This document shows positions 45,789-58,058 of a stretch of DNA of 64,000 bases, piece by piece. A model generated the notes under the pieces. The model saw nothing but the letters and a program-made list of their open reading frames with translations. It ran no database searches and was not told the DNA's origin. How positions within the stretch are numbered: the first letter of the stretch is position 1; every line of letters begins with the position of its first letter. The position numbers and the translations under genes were made by a program. Source of the stretch: Ilex aquifolium (Eukaryota > Streptophyta > Magnoliopsida > Aquifoliales > Aquifoliaceae); the NCBI GenBank assembly GCA_951799425.1, contig OX637396.1, positions 12,623,701 through 12,687,700 on the forward strand, given 5' to 3'.

Positions 45789-48000
45789 ATAAGGATAAAA
45801 TAGATTTGTTAAACACTGGGCTAATTACAGAGTCTGCCAATTTGGAAATAAAAGAGATTCATGATCATTCAACAACTTTCATTGGTCGATGTGGCAACAA
45901 CGTGCTAAGGTGCATTGGCTCAAAGAAGGGGATAAAAACACACGATTTTTCATGGTTAGGAAAATGGAAAAGAAAGAGTAATAAAATTCAATGAATTATG
46001 AATGATCAAGGATGTTGGGTTATGGGTATGAATGAAATTGAATTTGTTGCAGTTTCCCATTTTAGAAACTTGTTTAAGTCCGATTGTCCTTTCACAGGTT
46101 TATATAGAGAGAGGGTGATAGATTGTGTTCCAAATAAGATTAAGCCTTGGATGAATGAGCTTTTGAAGTTGTTGAAGCACTTAAGTAGTCTCATCCTACA
46201 AATCTCCGGGGTTGGATGGTATAGGGGCTAATTTCTATCAGAAGTTTTGGACAATTATGGGTGATGATGTAGCAAGATTGATTCTTAATTTTTTGAATGG
46301 TGAGAAATTTTTTCCTAAATTAAATTATACCCATAGTGTTCTACTTTCTAAAGTGCAAACTTCCCAAGATATTACCTAGTTCAGACTAATAGGCCTTTGT
46401 AATGTGGTTTATAAACTAATGGCAAAGGTGCTGGCCTATAGATTAAAGAAGATTCTCCCTCATATCATATTAGAGTATCAAAGTGCTTTCGTCCCAGGGC
46501 ATTTGATCACTGATAACGTACTTATAGCTTATGCGTTACATCATTATTTGAGGAACAAGAGAAAAGGAAAAGTTTGTTGTATGTCCCTCAAGCTAGATAC
46601 GAGTAAAGCTTATGACCGGGTGGAGTGGAATTATCTTGAATTAACTATGTGAAAATTGGGATTTGTTGAAAATTGGATTCGACTTATAATGATTTGTGTC
46701 AGGACAATGCCTTTTTCTATAATTGTCAATGGCGAAGAAATTGGATTCTTCAAACCAAACAGCGGATTGCGTCAAGGTGACCCATTTCTTCTTTGTCAGG
46801 GTTGGTAAGAGAAGCTGCTTTTGAAGTTGGTAAAGAAATCCTAATTAAAGCGGTGGCACAAGTTATCCTAACTTATGCAATGTCATGTTTCAAACTACTA
46901 ATTACATTGTGCATCAAACTGAATTCTCTAATGGAAAAATTCTGGTGGGGGCACACCGAGAATGTGGGGAAGATTCATTGGTTATTTTGGGAGAAAATTT
47001 GTATATCAAAGTAAAATGGTGTGTTAGGCTTTCGGAATATTGAAACTTTTAACCTAGCCCTGTTGGCTAAACAATTATGGAGACTAAATCTGAATCAGAA
47101 TTCACTTTTGTATAAAGTTTTAAAAGCGAAGTATTTTCCTCATTCTTCAATTATGGAAGTTAAGTTACCATCAAATCCATTTTTTACTTGGAGGAGTGTA
47201 ATGGAAGCCAGAAAAGTGGTTGAGGCACGCAGACGTTGGAGGGTTGGCAATGGTCTAAGTATTAGAGTGAAAACAAACTGATGGATTCCAAGACCTACAA
47301 CTTTTAAAGTAATTAGTCCTTTTATTGACTCAGTGATGATACTTTCGTGAGTAAGTTGATTGATAGAGGTAGTAAAAGTTGGGATTTGGATCTAATTTGA
47401 GACAAATTTATTAATTTTGAAGTTGATGTGATCACAACCATTTCGCTTTGTGATAGCCTTTTGTCGAATAGATTAATATGGTATCATACGAAGAATGGGT
47501 AGTTCGCCATAAAAAGTGCTTATCATTTGATTATTGAACAGGGTCTACATAAATACTTTAAAAAAAAATTAGTCAGAACACAATGCAGCAATCAATCTGA
47601 GTGATCGGGGTCTATAATATGGTTTCAGCAAGTTCCAAATAAAGTGAAGCATCTGGTATGGAGGACCTTCAAGGATAAACTGCCAACTCAATGGAAGCTT
47701 CAACAGAGGAGAGTGTCAGTCGAAAACTACTATTTTCTTTGTGTTGCTAAAAGTGAAACAATAATTCATATATTTATAGATTATTCCTTTGTTTTGGAGG
47801 TATGGGTTGAATCTAGTTTGAACATTTTTGCTACAGACATGTTGGGTTTTCAAGAATGGTTACTAAAGGTGTTTCAACAGAAGAGATCTTCACATTGAGG
47901 ACTTTTTATGATTTTGTTGTGGACAATTTGGTATTCCAAGAATCCTAGTTGGGTGGTGGAATTCTCCGTCAATTATTATGATCAATTCTTAAAGAACAAT

Positions 48001-48154
48001 GTTACAAACCTCAAATGAAACCCAAAAAGTTGCAATCCAAATACATATCATCTCTTAGATGAGTGGGTCCTATCAATTTTTTCAGTGGGACTCATTCATC
48101 CAAGGGATGATATACATTTAGATATTAACTTTTGAATTTTATTTGGGTTGTAGC
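48001..48154. mobile_element. Small inverted-repeat MITE
   Basis: GTTACAAACC at the left is mirrored by GGGTTGTAGC at the right, and about 75 bp on each side pair as imperfect arms (TACATATCATCTCTTAGATGAG against CATCCAAGGGATGATATACA). No clear target duplication is seen. It sits inside the LINE between the zf-RVT and RNase H parts. Confidence 0.6.
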
Positions 48155-48230
48155 ATTTTCCATTCTTAAAAGTTCAAGGTTTTCAAACTCATCATTTTGT
48201 ACCACCTATTCTAAATGAGCTATAATGTTA

Positions 48231-48595
48231 GACTATCTCCAATCCTTACATTTTTTAAACCATTTTTAAAAAATGGTAAAAAAAACTCTTAAAAACCTTC
48301 TTTAATTTTATATTCATATATATACCAAATGAAGGGAAATCATTTTTTAATCTCAGATCAAGGAAGACCATTTTTTAAACTCAAATCTTAATGGTGAAAT
48401 TACACTCTTCTTTAAAGATCTAATGATCATATTTTACCTTCTTTTAAATTTGAGTTTTTTTTTCATTTAAATTTGAGTTTCTCTTTCTTTAAAAAATGGT
48501 TTATCCATTGGAAAGGTTTATATCAAATCAAGATTTTTACCTTTTTTTTTTAACTCAAATTTGGGTAAGGGTTTGGGTCTCCATTGGAGATCCTC
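48231..48595. mobile_element. PIF/Harbinger-type MITE
   Basis: The left terminus GACTATCTCCAAT and the reverse complement of the right terminus, GAGGATCTCCAAT, form inverted ends. A 3 bp TTA target duplication lies at 48228-48230 and 48596-48598, as expected for PIF/Harbinger elements. The interior is full of AAACCATTTTT and AAATTTGAG words. It is inserted just before the LINE RNase H segment. Confidence 0.75.
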
Positions 48596-48925
48596 TTAGG
48601 TGCCTCCATTGATGGGTTTTGTGAAAATAAATTTCGATTGGGTAATTTCTAACTCTCGTAGAATATCCAATATTTGGGGTTGTGATTAGAGATTTTGAGG
48701 ACAATTTTGTTGCTGGCTTAAGTAAGAAAATTATCTCCATTTTGAGGAGTCTTCCCCTCTTATTTTCTAATTACTTAGAATTTTGAATTATTAAATTATA
48801 TTTCGCAAGTTTTCTTCAATCTTATTCTAATATGTGTTATTTATAATCACTCATCTCTTGCTCCACTAACTACCTATTATTTATTTAAACTTATTTAAAA
48901 ATTTATTTTTTTCTACCTAAAAACT

Positions 48926-50138
48926 TGTTGAACCAAAAAAGTTTCTCAAAACAATTTCTTAAGTGTAAAAACTGAATTTTTGGCCGACTTTGAGCCTAAA
49001 TTAAAGTGGGACCCGTTCGTTGTTTTGAGTAAACTTTCATGGGTTCGTATTCTACTCCGTGAAGAGAATAATGTAGTATATTCACTTGCTCAAATCGAGT
49101 AAGAAATGAATGAGAAAATTGGCTTCAAAGTGACCCTCTTAAAATGTGAAAATAAAGGTTGTGCAATGTGAGATTTGACACCAATCCCACATTGGTTGAG
49201 AAAAAGGTTCTATATGGGCATATATAGGCCAAATTTGCTCTATGGGATTGGGCCTCAAGGGGTACCACAATTTTATGAGTGGAGCGAGCGCTTACATGCC
49301 TTTGATTCTATCACACACGCTCACGCGTCAACCGCCTGCCTCGCCACGACTCGGCCGAGCTCGGGTGTGGGTGTGGTTTAGACCAACCCTATATTTTTAG
49401 AAAAAATTCGTTTAATTAATTTGACGAGAATTTATGAACCGAAATTAATTTTCGATATCTATTAGATCGCACTGGTTTAAATTATTTGCTTCCCTCCAGT
49501 CCGAAATTTGAGTTGTGTCTGTTCATAGAGAACAATTACATAAGTGGTATCTTTTGGCTGCATGTGACTGATGGGTTACAGCCGTTCATATAGTGACTGT
49601 CCAGATCAGTCATCATTCTCTCTATAAATAACTCAGTCACATAATTATTTTGCATCCAATTCATCAAATACATTTGTAGTCATTTAAAGCAGTCTCATAC
49701 AACATTAAGACAGTCTGCATTTGGAGAATATACAACACAATTTCTGGTTCGCTGGATGAGTAGATTGGAGTGCTACTTTTACTCGTGTGAAGATCATTGT
49801 ATCCTGGGAGACAGACGTTTTATATTTCATAAGTACCGTGTGTAGGGGCGAAATCTGTCCTAAGGACATAGTATTAAATACTAGTCTTGATTTACTTAAA
49901 GTTTAATAATAGTTCTTGTTCTGCAAACGGGTTAGTATTTATATTGTTTAAACAAACAGTTACATGTAACTGTTTCGGTAAGATTGCTGTAACTTTTTCG
50001 TTAATTCTTCTGTAACTGTTTTAATTTTCTATGTAACTGTTTCGCACTTGATTTTTACTGTTTTGTTATACATTACATGTTTCAAATCAGAAATTTCAAT
50101 AAGTTATTTTACTATATTTGGAATACCATAAAACAACA
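48926..50138 (+). repeat. Copia 5' LTR
   Basis: This 1213 bp repeat is bounded by TGTTG and AACAACA, with target duplication copy AAACT immediately to its left. It contains several ACAGT/AACTGTTT words in its distal third. The following bases do not resemble the initiator-Met primer site. Confidence 0.88.
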
Positions 50139-53100
50139 ATCTTAAGACAGATTTCAATTTGTATAATTACTTGTTGTGTTTCTGATACATGTTTTAGTAT
50201 TTTAAACGGTTCTAAAATATTACAAATTGTTAAAACTTGTTTTTTACAAACTGTGATATTTTGAAGAGACTTGAAATTTTTTGTGAAAAAAAATTGCATG
50301 TTTTGTTTATGTGTTTAATTCAAACAGTGACTCTATTCATGCATATGATTTAAACAGTTACATCAAACTGTTACAGTTACACTAAACAGTGACTCTGTTT
50401 ATGCGTATGATTTAAACAGTTACACCAAACAGTGACACCATACAGTAACGTTGAAACAGTAATTTCAAACAGTGACACTAAATAGTAATATAGACTGTCT
50501 CTATTTTAGTAACGTGTTTTGAAAAGTGTTAGTGTTTTCCAAATTTTGAATATTTGGTAATTTGTGTTTATCAGAAATGGCTGCAAATGATAATAATGTT
50601 CCTACTACTATAAATCATGTTATGTCTGTGGTGCCTATTTATGTACCTACTCATGTGTCTCATGGGGAGAAGCCTGAAAAGTTCAATGGGAACAATTTCA
50701 AGAGATGGCAACATAAAATGTTGTTCTGTCTCACTACGTTGAATCTTGCAAAATTTCTTCGTGAGAATGCTCCTGTTTGTAGTAAGAATGAGACCGACCA
50801 CCAAGTTACTGATGCGGTAGATGCATGAAAGTATTCTAATTTTCTGTGCAAAAAATTATATCCTAAATGGATTGGATAACACATTATATAATGTGTATAG
50901 TCCAATCAAGACGGCTAGAGAGCTGTGGGAATCCTTAGATAAAAAATAAAAGACGGAGGATGCCAGAATGAAGAAATTCGCTGTGGATAGATTCATTGAC
51001 TACAAAATTGTGGATTTCAAGACTATCATAAGTCAAGTTCAAGATATTTAAGTGATCCTACATGAGATTTATGACAAATGGATGGTGCTTAGTGAATCTT
51101 TTCAAGTGGCTGCAATTATTGAGAAATTACCGCCAAATTGGAAGGACTTCAAAAATTATTTGAAGTACAAACGCAAAGAAATGAAACTTGAAGACTTGAT
51201 CGTGAGATTGAGGATGACAATAGAGTCTCCGAAAAGAAAGTTGGTAATCATTCCATGGAGTCAAAGGCACATGTGATTGAAGAGGGACATAAAACCAACA
51301 AGAAAATGAAGTATGTTGGCCAATAAGGGGCCAAGGGTGGTGATTTCAAAAGGTTCAAAGGCAACTGCATTGTGTGCAATAAATCAGAACATCATGCAAA
51401 GGATTTTCGAAATCGTAAAACACAAAAGAACCATAAGAGAAAGGCTGCCCAAGGCAATATAACAGAGGTAGAAAAACTTTTTGAAAATGTTTCTAACATG
51501 AGTTTTTCTGCTGTAGTATCCGAAGTGAACTTGGTGGAAAATACCAAGAAATGGTGGGTGGACACCGGGGCCACTAGACACATATGTTCGGATAAGAAGA
51601 TGTTCTCTTCATATGAAGCAATTAATGATGGAGAACAACTATTCATGGAAAATTCCTCTACATCCAAAGTTGAAGGCAAATGAAAGGTTATATTGAAGAT
51701 GACTTCCAGAAAAGAACTTACTCTCAATGATGTGTTACATGTTCCAGAAATTCGAAAGAATCTTGTGTCTGGATCGTTGTTGAGTAAGAAGGGTTTTAGG
51801 TTGATTTTTTAGTCCGAAAAATTTGTACTCACCAAGAGTGGGATTTAAGTAGGCAAGTGATATATGAGCGATGGACTCTTGAAGATGAATGTAATGACAA
51901 TTGTATCTGATTTTAATAATAAGAACACATTTTCTGCTTATATGCTTGAATCTTCCAATGAATGACACGGTAGATTAGGACATGCTAATTTTAATACTTT
52001 GCGTAAATTAATGGATTTAGAATTGTATTCTAAATTCAATATTGATGCAAATCATAAATGTGAGACATGTGTTGAATCAAAATTAACTAGAGTATCATTT
52101 TATAATATTGAAAGAAGTATTGAACCTCTAGAGTTAATTCATAGTGATACATGTGATTTGAAATATGTGCAAACTAGAGGTGGAAAGAAGTATTTTGTAA
52201 CATTTATTAATGATTGCACAAGATATTGCTATGTATATTTGCTAAGGAGTAAAGATGAAGCATTGAAAAAATTTATGCATTATAAGAATGAGGTTGAGAA
52301 TCAACTTGTCAAAAAGATTAAGACAATAAGAAGTGATCAAGGTGGTGAATATGACGCACCTTTCGATAGGTTCTGTCAAGAACATGGTATTCTTCACCAA
52401 ACTTCTGCGCCTTATACACCTCAGCAAAATGGGATTGCTGAACGTAAAAATAAAATATTGAAAGAGATGATGAATGACATGTTTATTAGTTTGAGATTAC
52501 ATCAGAACTTGTGGGGGGGAAGCTTTGCTTTCAGCAAACTATATTTTAAATAAATTACTCCACAAGAAGTTAAATAAAACCCCTTATGAATTATGGAAAG
52601 GTTGAAGTCCTTCCTATAAATATTTAAAAGTGTGGGGGTGTTTGACTAAGGTGATTGTTCTTATTCCCAAAAGGATTAAAATAGGATCTAAGACTATAGA
52701 TTGTATATTTATTGGTTATGCAATAAATAGCAGTGCATATCGTTTTCTGATGCATAAATCTGATATTCCTGATATACATGTCAATACAATCATTGAGTCA
52801 AAAAATGCATCATTCTTTGAAAATGTATTTCCTAGTAAAAATGCATGTGATGAGAGTTCTCTTAAAAGAACTCATGATACTGCGACTAGTAATATAGACC
52901 ATGAGTCTATAGATGAAGAAAGTGAAGAGGCACTTAGACGCAGTAAGAGGGCAAGGACTTCCAAGTCCTATGGTCTTGATTTTCTAACATATTTGTTAGA
53001 AAATGAGCCTCAGAACTTCAATGAAGCGATGTCCACTCCTGAAGCACCTATGTGGAAAGAAGTTGTAAACAGTGAAATTGAATCCATCATGCAAAATCAC

Positions 53101-55125
53101 ACCTGAGAGTTAGTAGATCTTTCTCTAGGGAGTAAACAATTAGGGTGTAAATAGATTTTCAAGAAGAAAATGAAAACTGATGGATTAATTGATAAGTATA
53201 ATGCTAGAGTTGTAGCTTAATGTTACAAACAAAAGGAATGTCTTGATTACTTTGATACATATTCTCCTACCACAAGAATAACATTTATTTGTATGCTCAT
53301 AGCTATTGCAACGTTATATAATCTTGAGATACACCAAATTGATGTGAAAACAACTTTCCTAAATGGTAACTTAAATGAGAAAATTTATATGGACCAACCT
53401 GAAGGGTTCGTTTCTCCGGGACAAGAAAAGAATGTGTGTAGACTTGTTAAATCACTTTATGGTTTAAAGCAAGCACCAAAACAATGGCATGAGAAAGTTG
53501 ACAAGGTAATGATGTCAAATGGTTTCACAATTAATGAATGTGATAAATATGTCTATGTCAAAGACACAAATAATGAATATGTCATTGTTTGCCTATATGT
53601 GAATGATATGCTTATTTTAGGTAGTAATAATAATATTATTACAGCTACCAAGAAAATATTGTCCAGTAAGCTTGACATGAAGGATTTGGGTGTTGCAGAT
53701 ATTATATTAGGAATTAAAATTTCTAGAACATCTGGTGGACTTATATTATCTTAATTACATTATATTGAAAAAATACTTGAGAAGTTCGACAAAGATAAAA
53801 GCAATATTGCTAGAACACCAGTTGATATAAATCTTTATTTGTCTAAAAATATTGGTCAAAGCATATCACAATTGGAATACTCTCGTATCATTGACAATCT
53901 AATGTATGTCATGAACTGCATAGACTGGATATAACATACTCAGTTAGTAAATTGAGTAGATATACGAGTAATCCGAGAGTAGACAATTGGAAAGCAATTA
54001 TCAGGGTTCTTAGATACTTAAGATATACCCTGAACTTTGGATTGCACTATACAAGATATCCAGCTGTACGTGAAGGGTATAATGATGCAAACTGGATATC
54101 TGATATGAAGTCTACAAAGTCCACAAGTGGTTATGTTTTTACACTTGGTAGTGCAACTGTATCTTAAAAATCCTCTAAGCAAACGTGTATTGTCAGATCC
54201 ACAATGAAATCTGAATTTATTGCTTTAGATAAAGTAGGAGAGGAAGCTGAGTGGCTTCACCAATTTCTAGAGGATATTCCAATATGGCCTAAACTTGTGC
54301 TAGCAATTTGTATACATTGCGATAGGCAATCTGCAATTGGTAGGGCACAAAGTGACATGTATAATGGTAAGTCTAGACATATACGTCGTAGACATAATAC
54401 CGTTAGGCAATTGCTTTCAAATGAAATTATTTTTATTAATTATATAAAATCAAAGGATACTCTAGTGGATCCGCTTACTAAAGGTTTGACGAGAGAGCAA
54501 ATAAATTGCACATCGAAGGGAATGGAGCTAAAGCTTATGACACAAGAGTCACCTTAATAGCAACCCAACCTAGTTGACTGGAGATCCCAAGATCTAGGTT
54601 CAAAGGGACAACCGAATTATGCATGATTCAAAAGAAGCACTAAAGAGATAATATCTCCTACCTATTCCTATGATAAACTAGTGATGTTTGCAGAGTTTAT
54701 TAGGGTAAACTATGCTTTTAATGACTTTTATACATTGAAAAATCCAAGTGGGATCTTGCAGGATATTCCGAATAGGAGTCACGTATATGGGTGTGAAGGG
54801 GCTGCTTCTGTGATAATTTATAAAAGCTGAATTCTCTAAAACACTCAGGAGTTGTCCAGGGCCAAAATGAACATAATCATGAGATCCAATTGTGTTAGGA
54901 AAGAGACTGTGTGAAGTCTATTTGATCTGATTTATCAAACAACTGAATATTTCAAGACATCATGTTCACTATTTAGCCGGTAAGTCTGATGTGCTTTCAC
55001 TAGGGAAGGTTCAATGCCAAAAGTTACCTATCTCGATACACAATCTTTTCAAAGATGTACTCTCTATAGTGTGTCAACATTATTATTTGCATACTAACAA
55101 CCAATTTTTCTTTCATGTGGGGGAT

Positions 55126-56342
55126 TGTTGGATCAAAACAGTTTCTTAAGTGTAAAAACTGAATTTTTGGTTGACTTTGATCCTAAATTAAAGTGGGATT
55201 TGTTTGTTGTTTCGAATAAACTTTCGTGGGTTCGTATTCTACTCCGTGAGGAGAATAATGTAGTATATTCACTTGCTCAAATCGAGTAAAAAATGAATGA
55301 GAAAATAGGCTCCAAAGTGACCCTCTTGAAATGTGAAAATAAAGGTTGTGCAATGTGGGATTTGACACCAATCCCACATTTGTTGAGGAAGAAGTTCTAG
55401 ATAGGTATATATAAGCCAAATTTGCTCTATGAGATTGGGCTCCAAGGGGTACCACAATTTTATGAGTGGAGCGAGCGCCTACATGCCTTCGGTTCTACCA
55501 CACACGCGCGCGCATGCCGCTTGTCCGTCTCGCCACGCCACGCCATGACCCGGCGGGGCGGTGCTCGAGTGTGGGTGTGGTTTAGATCAAGACCTATCTT
55601 TTTGAAGAAAATTCATTTAATTAATTGGGCGAGAATTTCTGCACCGAAATTAATTTTTGGTATCCATTGGATCGCACTGGTTCAAATTTTTTGCTTCCCT
55701 CCAGTTCGAAATCTGAATTGTGTCTCTTCATAGAGAACAGTTACACAAGTGGTGTCTTCTGGCTGTATGTGACTGATGGGTTGTATCCGTTCATATGGTG
55801 ACTGTCCGGATCAGTCACCATTCTCTCTATAAATAACTCAGTCACTTAATCATTTTGCATCCAATTCATTCAATATATTCGTAGTCATTTAAGGCAGTCT
55901 CATACAACATTAAGACAGTCTGCATTTGGAGAGTATACAAACACAATTTCTGGTTTGCTGGACGAGTAGATTGGAGTGCTATTTCTACTCGTGTGAAGAT
56001 CATTGTATCATGGGAGACAGACGCTTTATATTCCATGAGCACCGTGTGTGGGGGCAAAATCTGTCTTAAGAATATAGTGTCAAACACTAGCCTTGATCTA
56101 CTTAAAGTTCAATAATAGTTCATGTTCTGCAAACGGGCTAGTATTTATATTGTTTAAATAAATAGTTACGTGTAACTATTTCGGTAAGACTGTTATAACT
56201 ATTTCGTTAATTCTTTTGTAACTGTTTCAATTTTCTGTGTAACTGTTTCGCACTTGATTGTTACTGTTTTGTTATACATTATATGTTCAAATCAGAAATT
56301 TCAATAAGTGATTTTATTATATTTGGAATATCACAAATAACA
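55126..56342 (+). repeat. Copia 3' LTR
   Basis: This 1217 bp repeat aligns end to end with 48926-50138 and is followed by the second AAACT. Confidence 0.88.
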
Positions 56343-56347
56343 AAACT

Positions 56348-56451
56348 TTCATTACTTATTTATCTAACTTTTAAGTATAGAAATAGGAGATAAAAAAAGA
56401 ATTAAAAAATAAAAAAAAGATAACGGATTACAAGTCTGTGCATCGCACTAG
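56348..56451 (+). mobile_element. Helitron-like 3' end, copy A, split by the copia element
   Basis: The sequence ends ...CGGATTACAAGTCTGTGCATCGCACTAG, i.e. a short GC-rich stem-like segment just before CTAG followed by T, as in Helitron 3' ends. Its left part appears to be 48781-48920, on the far side of the copia insertion. Together they resemble 57068-57280. The class is inferred from the terminus only, and no replication-protein coding is present. Confidence 0.4.
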
Positions 56452-56700
56452 TGAGATCGTTAGTAAATAAATAAATAAAACTACAAACAACCATTTCGAT
56501 GTAATGACCAGTTATTGCCATAATGATAACCAATTGTCATGGGAATGAAAATAATTACATATTTTTTCTATTTTATTTTATTTTGTCCTTCGTATAATTT
56601 TATAGAGTTTTTAAGTGAGTGAGTTCTTTTTTGTTTTTAAATAAAAGTTGTCTATATAAATTTTACTTTTTTATCACCTCAAACTTATTTCTTTTAAGTT
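56452..56700. other. AT-rich spacer
   Basis: No feature is recognised. Confidence 0.5.
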
Positions 56701-56717
56701 TAATTACACATACTATT

Positions 56718-56831
56718 TTTTTTTTTTGGGTGGGGAGAGGGGAGAGGGGAAAAGGGGACTTGAACCCTTACCCTCAAGAAGGTAAAACTTTCATAAGGTA
56801 AGGAGTACCCTTGGATCAAAGACATGTTGAT
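56718..56831 (-). mobile_element. tRNA-derived SINE, copy 2, with perfect target duplication
   Basis: On the minus strand the element has a B-box-like GGTTCAAGTCC, a CCCTCTCCCC tail and an A run of about 10. A perfect 17 bp target duplication TAATTACACATACTATT flanks it at 56701-56717 and 56832-56848. The long duplication next to the A tail is what LINE-machinery retroposition leaves. It is of the same family as 19591-19699 and, being better preserved, probably a younger insertion. Confidence 0.85.
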
Positions 56832-57067
56832 TAATTACACATACTATTGAATATATATTTACATGTTTAAGTTTAACATTTATATACTATAATTTATTTC
56901 TAATTACATGTAAATATTTATATAATAATTTATATAGATCATTATTATTATATTATTTTTTATTTTTAGATAAAATCTATCTATCTATCTAAAAAAATCA
57001 AATAAGAGGTGCAAAGGCTTGAGAAGTTTTTCTTCCTTATTTTTTAATTTTATAGAATTTAAAATTT

Positions 57068-57280
57068 TTTAATTCAAAACTTAAGACCCCCTCCAACATT
57101 TGTCATTGGTAACTACCTCTCAACTTCTTAATAACTAACTACTATTTATTAAAATTTATTCAAAAAAATATTTTTTATCACCTAATTTTTTTTATAATTA
57201 TTTATTTAACTTCTTAATTAATAAAAAAAAAAAAAAAATACGGATTATTATCCTGTGTATTGCATTGGGCGGATAACTAG
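57068..57280 (+). mobile_element. Helitron-like 3' end, copy B
   Basis: The last 200 bp resemble the split copy A (AACTACCTCTCAACTT..., a long A run, then CGGATTATTATCCTGTGTATTGCATTGG) and end in CTAG followed by T at 57280. It lies a few tens of bases upstream of the DUF707 gene leader. Confidence 0.4.
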
Positions 57281-57311
57281 TTATTTTATTGTTTAATGAA
57301 AAAGTTGCAGA

Positions 57312-57600
57312 GTGGGGACCACCGACAACCTAAGACCACTTGTTCACCCAGAGGGGCGAGTACAGAATCTTGTCAATACTTCCACGAGTAGAACTCAGAC
57401 AACACGCACCACTACATTCCACCGCGTAACTCGGTCCCAATGCTCTCTCTCTCTCTCTGTAAAACTTTCTCTCTCTACGCCTCTCAATTTTCAAACAAAG
57501 AAAGAGCAGAACAGAAAAACGACAGTGCAAGTCTATTGCTCCACTTATCTGCTTTCTCTCTCTAAAACTCAAAAGCCGCCATGTCTGTGCCTTTGAGGTT
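57312..57600 (+). promoter_or_regulatory. Probable promoter/5' leader region of the DUF707 gene
   Basis: GC-richer than its surroundings, with CT repeats at 57441-57475 and 57550-57565, this stretch looks like a plant 5' leader. A candidate ATG in a good context (GCCATGTCTG) is at 57583. A second candidate, ATGAAGATATACGATTGT followed by GTTAGT, starts at about 57799 and would splice in phase with the next recognised exon. I cannot choose between them from sequence alone. Confidence 0.45.
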
Positions 57601-57908
57601 TGAAGTTCTTCTTCGTCTTTTGCTGGACCCAAAAAGCGAAGCCGTTTTACCGTTACACAAGTCACCTTTATTGCCTTCTTTCTCTATGTAACTTCCCTTT
57701 ATTCGTTGCTTTTGTACTCACAATTTCTTGCGATTGGAAAGGCTATTTTCTTCTTATTTCAAGACACACTGTGGATGTATTTGGAGCTTCATGCGACATG
57801 AAGATATACGATTGTGTTAGTCTTTTTCTCTCTCCTCCTCTCTCTGTGTTAATTTTTAATATGTGTATTTACTTGATTGGTAGTATTTTTTTTTTCTACA
57901 TACAAATA

Positions 57909-58058
57909 TGGATCTCGTGGCTTGTGGGTCTTTGAGGGCTTGATTTTCTTTGCTGGTTGAGTTTTGTTTTCTGTGTATGTAGATGGGTCTCGTGTCTTGT
58001 GGGTCTTTGGGGGCTTGATTTTCTTTGCTAGTTGAGTGTTGTTTTCTGTATGTGTGTG
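57909..58058. repeat. 75 bp tandem duplication in DUF707 intron 1
   Basis: GGATCTCGTGGCTTGTGGGTC at 57910 recurs as GGGTCTCGTGTCTTGTGGGTC at 57985, and the similarity continues through GAGGGCTTGATTTTCTTTGC. There are two head-to-tail copies. Confidence 0.85.

Larger units (their letters stand above)
43869..48780 (+). mobile_element. L1-type LINE with plant RNase H, decayed
   Basis: The order of parts is as follows. A shortened APE-type endonuclease at about 43889-44510 has NCEGLGNPQAIRALHELV near its start and LIDLGLQGFPFTWCNR with RKRLDRIW near its end. The linker reads KWKKEKFGNIQEK, then WLKEGDKNTRFF at about 45925. Reverse transcriptase at about 46380-46785 has VYKLMAKVLAYRLKK, SAFVPGHLITDN, LDTSKAYDRVEW and SGLRQGDPF. 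The catalytic FADD/YADD segment is missing through an internal deletion at about 46785, after which the sequence resumes near the thumb (KAVAQVILTYAMSCF). A zinc-binding zf-RVT segment lies at about 47640-47800, and an RNase H start at about 48605-48750. Many stops and shifts interrupt the frames. A solo LTR and two MITEs are inserted. It is not mobile. Confidence 0.85.
48926..56342 (+). mobile_element. Ty1/copia LTR retrotransposon with 1.2 kb LTRs, broken
   Basis: This fossil copia element is on the plus strand. The LTRs are 48926-50138 and 55126-56342, beginning TGTTG(A/G)A and ending ACA. A perfect 5 bp target duplication AAACT lies at 48921-48925 and 56343-56347. A purine tract (GTGGGGGA) precedes the 3' LTR. 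Gag starts at about 50578 (MAANDNNVPTT), with a zinc-knuckle region near 51370. Protease (WWVDTGATRHICS) is at about 51550 and integrase at about 51970-52560 (TPQQNGIAERKN). Reverse transcriptase lies at about 53140-53750 (YVND in place of the usual YVDD) and RNase H at about 54060-54540. Roughly ten breaks are present. About 9% of sites differ between the LTRs over 350 bp counted by eye, mostly transitions, suggesting a few million years at commonly used plant rates. Confidence 0.92.

Noticed and set aside
45479-45803. Four overlapping frames on both strands
   Set aside because: All run through the 44 bp minisatellite of the solo LTR.
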